Below are positions 7,259 to 14,624 of a stretch of DNA of 31,681 nucleotides, piece by piece. The position numbers were made by a program, and so were the translations under genes. The notes under the pieces are model-generated. The model had not been told where the DNA came from. It saw only the letters and a list, made by a program, of their open reading frames with translations, and made no database searches. The DNA is from an uncultured Anaerobutyricum sp. (lineage in GTDB: Bacteria > Bacillota > Clostridia > Lachnospirales > Lachnospiraceae). The stretch is taken from assembly GCA_934317185.1 (NCBI GenBank), contig CAKREJ010000010.1, positions 1 to 31,681 of the forward strand. Direction: 5' to 3'. Each line of letters starts with the position of its first letter. Position 1 is the first letter of the stretch.

Positions 7259-8183
7259 GATTGCAAACCGTCAGGTTATCTGTGAAACATTAATGGAACA
7301 GGTGAAAGAAGATAAGAGTATCGTTGCTTTATGTAGTGATTCTCGTGGTTCTGCATCCATGACACCATTTTTTAAAGCTTACCCTGAAAATTGTGTAGAA
7401 GTTGGTATTGCAGAGCAGAATCTGGTAAGTATCTCAGCCGGTATGGCAAAATGCGGTAAGAAGCCTTTCTGCTTCTCCCCGGCAAGCTTCATTTCTACAA
7501 GAAGTTATGAGCAGGCTAAGGTTGATGTTGCTTACTCAAATACCAATGTAAAGTTAGTTGGTATCAGTGGTGGTATCAGTTATGGAGAGCTTGGAATGAG
7601 TCATCATTCTGCACAGGATATTGCAGCGATGAGTGCGATTCCTAACATGAGAGTATATCTTCCAAGTGACAGATTCCAGACAAAACACCTTATCGAAGCA
7701 TTATTAAAAGATGAAAAACCAGCTTACATCCGTACAGGACGTAATCCGGTAGAAGATATTTACACAGAAGACAACTGCCCATTTGAGATGGACAAAGCTA
7801 CTGTTCTTAAAGAAGGAACAGATGTTGTATTGATCGGCTGTGGCGAGATGGTAAGACCTTGCGTAGAGGCAGCAGAAATTCTTGAAAAAGAAGGAATCAG
7901 TGCGACGGTTCTTGATATGTACTGTGTAAAACCTTTAGATACAGAGGCAGTTATTAAGGCAGCTACAAACGCAAAAGCAGTTGTAACAGCAGAAGAACAT
8001 GCTCCGTTTGGTGGACTTGGCTCTATGGTAGCACAGGTTGTTGGTGCGAACTGTCCTAAGAAGGTGATTAACGTAGCATTACCTGACGCACCGGTAATTA
8101 CCGGAAATTCTAAAGCAGTATTTGATTACTACGGAATGAACGGCGAAGGAATCGCAGCAAAAGCCAAAGAGGCTCTGGCATAA
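7251..8183 (+). CDS. Transketolase, C-terminal subunit
   Basis: This 310-residue partner of the preceding subunit contains the pyrimidine-binding and C-terminal domains. GIAEQN (52-57) holds the glutamate that activates the thiamine aminopyrimidine. Further family segments are SAGMAKCGKKPFC, the loop with SHHSAQDIAAMSAIP, and a C-terminal domain with GCGEMVRPCVEAAEIL, VLDMYCVKPLD and EEHAPFGGLGS. Its ATG lies 8 bp before the end of the N-terminal subunit gene, whose tail supplies the AGAGGAGGG ribosome site, so the two are translated in step, as expected for subunits of one enzyme. It ends 2 bp before the kinase start. The two halves look full length and undamaged, so this is a genuine split gene and not a frameshift. 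Confidence 0.93.
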   Translation: MNKIANRQVICETLMEQVKEDKSIVALCSDSRGSASMTPFFKAYPENCVEVGIAEQNLVSISAGMAKCGKKPFCFSPASFISTRSYEQAKVDVAYSNTNVKLVGISGGISYGELGMSHHSAQDIAAMSAIPNMRVYLPSDRFQTKHLIEALLKDEKPAYIRTGRNPVEDIYTEDNCPFEMDKATVLKEGTDVVLIGCGEMVRPCVEAAEILEKEGISATVLDMYCVKPLDTEAVIKAATNAKAVVTAEEHAPFGGLGSMVAQVVGANCPKKVINVALPDAPVITGNSKAVFDYYGMNGEGIAAKAKEALA

Positions 8184-8185
8184 TT

Positions 8186-9667
8186 ATGAAGAAATACGTA
8201 TTGGGTATTGATCAGAGTACGCAGGGAACAAAAGGTATTATTTTTGATGGTTCAGGCAAGATTATTGCCCGAACCGACCTTGCACATGATCAGATCATAA
8301 ATGAAAAGGGCTGGGTAGAACATAATCCGGACCAGATTATGAATAATGTTATTCAGGTTGTAAAAAATGTTGTGGAAAAGGCAGGCATTAATAAAGAAGA
8401 GATTCTTACCCTGGGTATCAGTAATCAGCGTGAAACGGCAGTATGCTGGAACAAAAAGACAGGCAGACCGGTTTATAATGCGATTGTATGGCAGTGTGCC
8501 CGAGGCGAAGCAATCTGTAATAAGATTGCAGAGGACGGTTACGCACAGATGGTACAGGAACATTCCGGAATTCCGTTATCTCCGTATTATTCTGCGGCAA
8601 AGATCGCATGGGTACTTCAGAATGTACCAGAAGCAAAGGAAGCAGCAGATAAGGGAGAACTTGCAGTAGGAACGATGGACAGCTATCTTGTATACCAGCT
8701 TACAAAAGACCATGCGTTTAAGACAGATTATTCCAATGCCTCCCGGACACAGATGTTTGATGTGTCTGCCCTTGACTGGGATGAAGAATTGATTTCCTTA
8801 TTTGGAATTAAGAGAGAAATGTTAGCAGAAATCTGCGATTCCAATGCATTGTATGGTTATACGGATTTTGACGGTTATCTTGAGGAAGCTATTCCGATTC
8901 ATGGCGTGATGGGAGATTCCCACGGAGCGTTATATGGACAGGGATGTGTGAATCCGGGAATGATAAAAGCAACTTACGGAACAGGTTCTTCTATTATGAT
9001 GAATGTCGGAGAAAAGCCTATTTTCAGTGATAAAGGTGTAGTTACCTCCCTTGCCTGGGTTCTTTCCGGTAAAGTAAATTATGTTCTTGAAGGCAATATT
9101 AACTATACCGGTGCAGTAATTACATGGCTGCAAAAGGATCTCGGTCTGATTGCTTCCGCAAAAGAAACTGAGGAACTGGCAAAGAATGCCAATCCGGGAG
9201 ATACTACTTATCTCGTACCAGCCTTTACAGGTCTCGGCGCCCCTTACTGGGACAGTAAAGCAAAAGCCATTGTCAGTGGGATTACCCGCACGACAGGTAA
9301 GGCAGAGCTGGTAAGAGCAGCACTTGACTGCATCGTTTATCAGATTAGTGATGTAGTTAATGCGATGGCAGAAGATTCCGGAATCAAAGTCGATGAGCTT
9401 CGCGTAGATGGCGGCCCGACAAAGAATGGTTATCTTATGCAGTTCCAGAGTGATATTTTAGATATTCCGGTTCAGGTACCGGATGCGGAGGAATTATCTG
9501 CAATGGGACCGGCTTATGCTGCCGGAATCGCAATGGGAATTTATGAACAGACTGCATTATTTGCAGGTCTTAACCGTACCAGATTTACCCCTGAGATGGA
9601 TGCGGATACAAGATGTGCAAAATATACAGGCTGGAAAGAAAGTGTTGGACTTGTTTTGACAAAATAG
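8186..9667 (+). CDS. FGGY-family carbohydrate kinase (glycerol-kinase-like)
   Basis: This is a 493-residue ATP-dependent kinase of the hexokinase/actin fold. The N-terminal phosphate-1 motif GIDQSTQGTKGIIFD, ISNQRETAVCWNKKTGRPVYNAIVWQ, the central catalytic segment HGVMGDSHGALYGQG, the phosphate-2 motif ATYGTGSS and the adenosine-site VDGGPTKNGYLMQFQSD are all present. The sequence is closest in style to glycerol kinases, but WQ is followed by CARG where glycerol kinase has DRRT, so the substrate pocket differs. ATG at 8186 begins 2 bp after the transketolase stop. It has only a weak ribosome site and is probably translated by coupling. In context it should phosphorylate the ketose made by the isomerase before transketolase cleavage, for example D-apulose or a pentulose. 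True glycerol kinase activity is less likely here but not excluded. Confidence 0.85.
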   Translation: MKKYVLGIDQSTQGTKGIIFDGSGKIIARTDLAHDQIINEKGWVEHNPDQIMNNVIQVVKNVVEKAGINKEEILTLGISNQRETAVCWNKKTGRPVYNAIVWQCARGEAICNKIAEDGYAQMVQEHSGIPLSPYYSAAKIAWVLQNVPEAKEAADKGELAVGTMDSYLVYQLTKDHAFKTDYSNASRTQMFDVSALDWDEELISLFGIKREMLAEICDSNALYGYTDFDGYLEEAIPIHGVMGDSHGALYGQGCVNPGMIKATYGTGSSIMMNVGEKPIFSDKGVVTSLAWVLSGKVNYVLEGNINYTGAVITWLQKDLGLIASAKETEELAKNANPGDTTYLVPAFTGLGAPYWDSKAKAIVSGITRTTGKAELVRAALDCIVYQISDVVNAMAEDSGIKVDELRVDGGPTKNGYLMQFQSDILDIPVQVPDAEELSAMGPAYAAGIAMGIYEQTALFAGLNRTRFTPEMDADTRCAKYTGWKESVGLVLTK

Positions 9668-9718
9668 TACATAGAAATACTCTAAACTATGTTAAATACA
9701 TATCAAACTTAACAAAAA

Positions 9719-9780
9719 AATACAAGTAAAACTGATAAAATAGTATTGATTTTACAAAAAAATAGGAGTACACTTGTATT
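9719..9780 (+). promoter_or_regulatory. Internal promoter enclosed by an inverted repeat, before the transporter genes
   Basis: TTGATT (9746-9751), a 17-bp spacer and TACACT (9769-9774) form a plausible promoter. A perfect 9-bp inverted repeat, AATACAAGT (9719-9727) and ACTTGTATT (9772-9780), encloses it, one arm overlapping the -10 box. It could let the transporter be expressed separately from the enzymes under a regulator. Confidence 0.4.
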
Positions 9781-9800
9781 ACTAAACGTATTGGGATTTG

Positions 9801-9825
9801 CACAGAAGGGCTAACAGCTTCTGTG
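9801..9825 (+). other. Leader hairpin upstream of the binding-protein gene
   Basis: CACAGAAG (9801-9808) and CTTCTGTG (9818-9825) form an 8-bp perfect stem with a 9-nt loop in the untranslated leader. No U-run follows, so this is not a terminator. A role in mRNA stability or regulation is possible. Confidence 0.45.
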
Positions 9826-9866
9826 TTATCTAGCATATATTTTTCAAAATGAGGAGGAAATGAAAA

Positions 9867-10901
9867 ATGAGAATGTTTAAGAAGGTTTTAGCGGGCTTCG
9901 TTGCAGCAGCAATGGTAGCCACGATGGCTGGTTGTGGAAGCAGTAATAGCAGCACAGATAACGGATCAGATAAGGCAGCAGCAGAAGCTACTACAGAAGC
10001 TGCAGCTCCTGCAAAAGTTCTTAACACAAATGCAGCAAACAAGCTGATCTACTGTATCACACCATCTACCTCTAACCCTTACTTCGGTACTGTTCAGACA
10101 GCATGTAAAGAAGAAGGTAAAAAGTTAGGTTACAAGGTTAAATGTGTATCTCATGATGATGATGCTACAAAGCAGTCCGAGTTATTTGATACAGCTATTT
10201 CCGAAGGTGCATCCGCAATCGTGTGTGATAACGCCGGAGCAGATGCTTCTATCGAAGCAGTTCAGAAAGCTTATGACGCTGGAATCCCTACATTCATGGT
10301 TGACCGTGAGATCAACAAAGAAGGTCTTTGTGTATCTCAGATCGTAGCTAACAATGACCAGGGTGCTCAGGCAGCAGCAGAAGCATTAGTAGAAGCTACC
10401 GGTGGAAAAGGTGACTACGCAGAATTATTAGGACTTGAGTCCGATACAAACTGCCAGGTTCGTTCTAACGCTTTCCACAGAGTTCTTGACCAGACAGACA
10501 TGAAGATGGTTGCTCAGCAGTCCGCTAACTGGGATCAGACAGAAGGCCAGTCCAAAGCTGAAACAATCTTACAGCAGTATCCAGACATTACAGCAATCGT
10601 TTGTGGTAATGATACTATGGCTTGTGGTGCAGCAGCAGCAGTTGCAGCAGCAAACCTTGACCATGACGTATATATCATCGGTGTTGACGGATCTAACGAC
10701 ATGAGAGACAACATCAAAGATGGTAAAGCACTTGCAACAGCTCTTCAGCAGATCGACAAGATCACAAGAAATGCAGTTACTCAGGCTAATGATTACCTGA
10801 CAAACGGAACTACAGGTCTTGAAGAGAAACAGTTAGTTGACTGTGTTGTAATTACAAAGGATAACGCTGACAAGTTAGATAACTTTGTTTTCGCAGAATA
10901 A
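9867..10901 (+). CDS. Ribose-type ABC transporter substrate-binding lipoprotein
   Basis: This 344-residue protein starts with a lipoprotein signal: basic MRMFKK, a hydrophobic core and the lipobox MAGC with C23 as the lipidated residue, then a Ser/Thr/Asn/Ala linker (24-50). The mature part is a type I sugar-binding fold related to RbsB, with LIYCITPSTSNPYF, AISEGASAIVCDNAGADA, AAEALVEATGGKGDYAELLG, CGNDTMACGAAAAV and GVDGSNDMRDNIKDG. It sits outside the membrane and delivers sugar to the permease. AGGAGG is 9 nt before the ATG. It is rich in favoured codons, as expected for a protein made in large amounts. An internal promoter and hairpin precede it and two strong hairpins follow it, which may raise its mRNA level over the transporter genes. 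It probably binds a pentose, but specificity cannot be read from sequence. Confidence 0.92.
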   Translation: MRMFKKVLAGFVAAAMVATMAGCGSSNSSTDNGSDKAAAEATTEAAAPAKVLNTNAANKLIYCITPSTSNPYFGTVQTACKEEGKKLGYKVKCVSHDDDATKQSELFDTAISEGASAIVCDNAGADASIEAVQKAYDAGIPTFMVDREINKEGLCVSQIVANNDQGAQAAAEALVEATGGKGDYAELLGLESDTNCQVRSNAFHRVLDQTDMKMVAQQSANWDQTEGQSKAETILQQYPDITAIVCGNDTMACGAAAAVAAANLDHDVYIIGVDGSNDMRDNIKDGKALATALQQIDKITRNAVTQANDYLTNGTTGLEEKQLVDCVVITKDNADKLDNFVFAE

Positions 10902-10942
10902 GAGTAGTACGTAATATTAGAATATAATTAAATCTGTTAGGT

Positions 10943-11015
10943 CTGAAGGGGGTTAGGCTCCTTCAGTGTGTGGAGGGGTGCCAATGAGAAGAAACTTATC
11001 GGCACCCTTCACACA
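10943..11015 (+). other. Two tandem hairpins between binding protein and DUF2291 genes
   Basis: Stem 1 is CTGAAGG (10943-10949) with CCTTCAG (10960-10966). Stem 2 follows immediately: TGTGTG and GGGTGCC (10967-10982) pair with GGCACCC and CACACA (11001-11015), with a small bulge and an 18-nt loop. No U-run follows either. This is typical of 3'-stabilising or processing hairpins placed after highly expressed binding-protein genes. Partial termination cannot be excluded. The rest of 10902-11097 shows no gene. Confidence 0.65.
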
Positions 11016-11097
11016 TCTTATGAATATGCATGGCAGCTCATGTGCATGATAAGATTAGCAGAGTACATCATAAGGGAATGGAGAAAGGAAGAAAACC

Positions 11098-11739
11098 ATG
11101 GCAAAACGTTTGATAAGTACAGTTTTAACAGTGGTAATGGCAGCCGTTTTATTAACAGGCTGTGTGAAGGTAGTAAAGATTGGTCACGAGGGAGATCTTA
11201 CAGGGCAGAAAGAATTCAATCCCGGTGATAGTGTAGAAGCGATCTGGGATTCACAGGTAATTCCGGAGTGTGAAAAAAAAGCAGTTGATGTATCTGACAT
11301 TTTAGCAAAGTATGATGGCAAGCTCACAGAAATGGGCGAAGAATTTGATGGATTAAAAACAAAGGCAGCTTCTTATTATAACTATGCAGTGAAGTTAGAA
11401 GGTGTAAAGATTACAAAAGTAGACAAAGATTCCTTTTATGGAACAGTAACATTAGAAGTTCCTGGATATACAGGAAAGACAGCAGTTACATGCCAGATTG
11501 GTAAATATAGAAATTCATCCATCCGTGATGATATGACATTCATTAACTTCTCTGATTTCACAAATCAGACAGAATGGGGTCAGGTAAATACAAGTATGCT
11601 CGAAAAAGTTGATGAGGCAGTTGTAAAACCTGTATATGATGATCTGAAGGAAGGAGCAACGGTGGATGTTATTGGATGTTTCACTGCTGATTCTAACGAC
11701 CAGATCGTAATTACTCCGGTTGTTCTTACAGTAAAATAG
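11098..11739 (+). CDS. DUF2291-family predicted lipoprotein
   Basis: This 213-residue secreted protein has a signal peptide ending in the lipobox LTGC (C22). The mature domain begins VKVVKIGHEGDLTG and contains EFNPGDSVEAIWDSQVIPECEKKAVDVSD, seen here in the pieces EFNPGDSVEAIW and VIPECEKKAVDVSD, and the C-terminal VDVIGCFTADSNDQIVITPV. These features recall DUF2291 proteins, which are found next to ribose-type ABC transporters. Their job is not established. A membrane-tethered accessory of sugar uptake is a reasonable inference from location. Ribosome site is GGAAAGGAAG, with the ATG at 11098. It lies between the binding-protein gene and the ATPase gene, in the same direction, and is most likely in the same transcript. 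Confidence 0.82.
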   Translation: MAKRLISTVLTVVMAAVLLTGCVKVVKIGHEGDLTGQKEFNPGDSVEAIWDSQVIPECEKKAVDVSDILAKYDGKLTEMGEEFDGLKTKAASYYNYAVKLEGVKITKVDKDSFYGTVTLEVPGYTGKTAVTCQIGKYRNSSIRDDMTFINFSDFTNQTEWGQVNTSMLEKVDEAVVKPVYDDLKEGATVDVIGCFTADSNDQIVITPVVLTVK

Positions 11740-11782
11740 CAGACGGATTTCAGTAGTAAGCAGTTAGAGGAGGATGAATTGG

Positions 11783-13318
11783 ATGGCTGAGAATAAAGAT
11801 AAAGATATCGTAATGAAATGCCGGCATATGGAAAAGGTTTATCCTGGTACAAAGGCTCTTGATGACGTTGACTTTAACATTTACCGTGGAAAGGTTAACG
11901 TACTGATCGGAGAGAATGGTGCAGGTAAATCTACATTGATGAAGCAGATTGCCGGAATCGAACAGCCTTCTTCCGGAAAGATGTATCTTGACGGAGAGGA
12001 AGTAAGCTTCAAAAACACAACAGAGGCGAGAGCAAAAGGAGTAGGTATTATTCATCAGGAGCTTTCCCTTTTCCCTAATTTGAATGTATATCAGAATATT
12101 TTTATGAACAACGAGAAAAAGAAGGGTGTCGTTGTAAATAATGAAATACATAAACAGAAAACAAAAGAGGTTCTTGAGAGACTGGAGTATCCGATTGATC
12201 CGGAAGCAAAGGTTGGAGATCTTCGTGTAGGTCAGCAGCAGATGATCGAGATTGCCCGTAACTTAATTCAGGATGATTTAAAGATTCTCATCATGGATGA
12301 GCCGACGTCTTCATTGAGTCAGTCAGAGGTACAGGTACTTTTCAAAATCATGCGTGAGTTAAATGCACAGGGAATTTCTATCGTATATATTTCACATCGT
12401 CTGGAAGAAATCATGGAGATTGGAGATCACGTTACCATTCTTCGAGATGGTAAGTATGTGGATGATGCACCGGTTAAGGATATTGACGTTCCGTGGATCG
12501 TACAGAAGATGACAGGTAGTAATAAAGCATATCCTAAGAAGGAGAGAGATATTGACTGGGAGAAGCAAGATACGGTTCTTGAAGTCAAAGACCTCTGTCT
12601 TCCTAAGAAGGGTGGCGGATGGCTGCTTGATCATGTAAGCTTTAAGTTAAAACGTGGAGAGATTCTTGGAATCTACGGTTTGATGGGAGCAGGACGTACC
12701 GAAATTTTTGAGTGTCTTATGGGACTCCATCCGGAGCACACCGGAGAAATTTTTGTGGACGGTGAAAAGATTAAAATTAAAAATATCGCACAGCAGATCA
12801 AGAACGGTTTTGCGTTAGTTCCGGAAGACCGTCAGGCAGAGGGATTAGTACAGACACTGGATATTGAGAAGAATATCTCCCTTTCCAGCTTAAAGACCTG
12901 CTGTAATAAGTTCGTTTTATCCAAGAAAAAGGAAGACGAATATGTAGATGCACAGATTAAAGATATTCATATTAAAGTAGCTGATAAAAACCTTCCGATT
13001 TTATCCCTTTCCGGTGGTAACCAGCAGAAATGTGTTATCGGTAAAGGTGTTTTGACAGACCCTAAGATTCTTCTTATGGATGAGCCGAGTCGTGGTATTG
13101 ATATCGGAGCGAAAACAGAGGTGTTTGATATTATCAACCAGTATGCAGACCGTGGACTTTCCATTATCTGTGTAAGCTCAGAGCTTAAGGAGATGCTGGC
13201 AATCGCCAACCGAGTTGTTGTTTTATCAAACGGTATTAAGACTGCAGAATTTACTGATGACGAGATTACAGAGGACAATCTGGTATTAGCATCCTATAAG
13301 GGTCATCACACAAATTAA
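11783..13318 (+). CDS. Ribose-type ABC transporter, fused two-domain ATPase
   Basis: This 511-residue RbsA/MglA-type ATPase powers sugar import from the cytoplasmic side. Domain 1 has Walker A GENGAGKST, an LSGGQ-like LRVGQQQM and Walker B LIMDEPTSS. Domain 2 has the degenerate Walker A typical of this class (GLMGAGRTE, no Lys), then VPEDRQAEGL, signature LSGGNQQK and Walker B LLMDEPSRGIDIGAK. The start is taken at ATG 11783, which has AGAGGAGG 9 nt upstream. An in-frame ATG at 11774 directly abuts that ribosome site and is too close. It is followed 21 bp later by the permease gene. The single permease gene with a fused ATPase implies an ATPase-plus-permease-dimer architecture as in ribose transporters. 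Confidence 0.95.
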   Translation: MAENKDKDIVMKCRHMEKVYPGTKALDDVDFNIYRGKVNVLIGENGAGKSTLMKQIAGIEQPSSGKMYLDGEEVSFKNTTEARAKGVGIIHQELSLFPNLNVYQNIFMNNEKKKGVVVNNEIHKQKTKEVLERLEYPIDPEAKVGDLRVGQQQMIEIARNLIQDDLKILIMDEPTSSLSQSEVQVLFKIMRELNAQGISIVYISHRLEEIMEIGDHVTILRDGKYVDDAPVKDIDVPWIVQKMTGSNKAYPKKERDIDWEKQDTVLEVKDLCLPKKGGGWLLDHVSFKLKRGEILGIYGLMGAGRTEIFECLMGLHPEHTGEIFVDGEKIKIKNIAQQIKNGFALVPEDRQAEGLVQTLDIEKNISLSSLKTCCNKFVLSKKKEDEYVDAQIKDIHIKVADKNLPILSLSGGNQQKCVIGKGVLTDPKILLMDEPSRGIDIGAKTEVFDIINQYADRGLSIICVSSELKEMLAIANRVVVLSNGIKTAEFTDDEITEDNLVLASYKGHHTN

Positions 13319-13339
13319 CAGGGAAAAGGAGAAATCAAA

Positions 13340-14398
13340 ATGAACAAGAAAAAAGATAATTCAAATCTTATGATGACGCTTTTAAAAGGAAGAACATTTT
13401 TCGTACTTGTAATTTTATTTATATTCTTCTCAATTAAAGCGGATTCTTTCTGCACAGTTAACTCATTACTTTTAGTATGTAAGCACGTTGCACAGTACGG
13501 TATTCTTGGTATTGGTATGACCTATGTTATCATTACCGGCGGTATCGACCTTTCCGTAGGTTCTGTAGTAGGTCTTGTCGGAATGATTGCCGGTGGTCTT
13601 ATTCAGGAAGGTCTTACATTAAAGTTTGCCGGAGTTACACTCTACTTCAGCATTCCTGCTATCACAGTAATCTGTATCATCATCGGTATCCTTATCGGTA
13701 TAGTTAACGGTGCATTGATCGCAAAATGTAAATTAGCACCATTTATCGTAACATTAGGTACGATGTACATTGGTCGTGGTCTTGCAAATATCCGTTCCGG
13801 CGGTAACACATTCTCAAGCATCAAAGGACAGGAAGCTCTTGGAAACGTAGGTATCATGCAGTTTGACAGCCGTGTATTTGCAGTTGGCGGATTCCCTGGT
13901 ATCCCTATCGCAGCAATCCTCTTCCTTATTCTTGCAGTGATCGCAGCATTTGTACTTAAGAAAACACCTTTTGGATGGCATATTCTTGCTATCGGTGGTA
14001 ACGAAAAGGCAGCTCGTCTTTCCGGTATTAAAGTAGAGAAAAATATTATTCTTGTATATGCAATCTCCGGTGCATGTTCCGCATTGATCGGTCTTGTAAC
14101 AATGGCACAGATTGCAGCTTCCCATCCAAATACCGGTGATACATGGGAAATGAACGCTATCGCAGCCGTTGTACTTGGTGGTACATCTATGGCAGGTGGT
14201 GTCGGTACGATCGGTGGTACCGTAATCGGTGCATTCGTAATCGGTATCATTAACGATGGTATGACAATGTGTGGTGTATCCGAGTTCTGGCAGAAGGTAA
14301 TCAAAGGTCTTGTAATTATTCTGGCTGTATTAATCGACCAGTTCCAGAGAAATTTACAGGCAAAGATGGCACTTCAGGCGAGAAACGAAAACAAATAA
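13340..14398 (+). CDS. Ribose-type ABC transporter permease
   Basis: This 352-residue integral membrane protein has about nine to ten hydrophobic helices. It is of the RbsC/AraH branched permease family, shown by GIGMTYVIITGGIDLSVGSV (about residues 56-75), NGALIAKCKLAPFIVTLGTM, GRGLANIRSGGNTF, and GGNEKAARLSGIKV with GTSMAGGVGTIGGTVIGAF near the C terminus. It forms the channel through which the sugar delivered by the lipoprotein passes, driven by the fused ATPase encoded just upstream. ATG at 13340 follows AAAAGGAG. It is the last gene of the locus: a strong terminator begins 39 bp after the stop. Codon use is very uniform (many GGT, ATC, GTA), like the binding-protein gene, suggesting high expression. 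Confidence 0.94.
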   Translation: MNKKKDNSNLMMTLLKGRTFFVLVILFIFFSIKADSFCTVNSLLLVCKHVAQYGILGIGMTYVIITGGIDLSVGSVVGLVGMIAGGLIQEGLTLKFAGVTLYFSIPAITVICIIIGILIGIVNGALIAKCKLAPFIVTLGTMYIGRGLANIRSGGNTFSSIKGQEALGNVGIMQFDSRVFAVGGFPGIPIAAILFLILAVIAAFVLKKTPFGWHILAIGGNEKAARLSGIKVEKNIILVYAISGACSALIGLVTMAQIAASHPNTGDTWEMNAIAAVVLGGTSMAGGVGTIGGTVIGAFVIGIINDGMTMCGVSEFWQKVIKGLVIILAVLIDQFQRNLQAKMALQARNENK

Positions 14399-14436
14399 TT
14401 AATTATATTGCTGATAACTATTGCCATAGTTTTCAT

Positions 14437-14475
14437 CCGGCAGATCAGATGCCCGCTGGTCTGCCGGAATTTTTT
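14437..14475 (+). terminator. Terminator of the sugar-utilisation locus
   Basis: CCGGCAGATCAG (14437-14448) pairs with CTGGTCTGCCGG (14456-14467), 12 bp with one G-U, around a 7-nt loop. An A2T8 tail follows. It is a classical rho-independent terminator. Confidence 0.92.
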
Positions 14476-14624
14476 TTCTTCCAAATTAGGAGAAACAGTG
14501 CTATAATAACTCATACTATGTATGTAGCAATTAAAATCAGAGAAGTAGCAGCTCAGTCGCAGACTGTACAGCGGATTTGCAGATGAGCCGGAAACAATGT
14601 ATATTTCCTAATCGGGAGAGAGAA

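Noticed and set aside
6431..8183. Frameshifted single transketolase gene
   Set aside because: Each half has its own start and ribosome site, the overlap is only 8 bp, and two-subunit transketolases are well known.
9801..9825. Terminator between the kinase and binding-protein genes
   Set aside because: The stem is good but no U-run follows, so it is listed only as a leader hairpin.
13642..14304. Minus-strand frame of 220 codons opposite the permease gene
   Set aside because: Composition is a mirror of a hydrophobic membrane protein, there is no ribosome site, and the plus-strand gene has clear family motifs.
14577..14624. Longer N terminus for GdpP
   Set aside because: Starts with TTG and lacks a ribosome site. 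The ATG at 14625 follows GGGAGAG.
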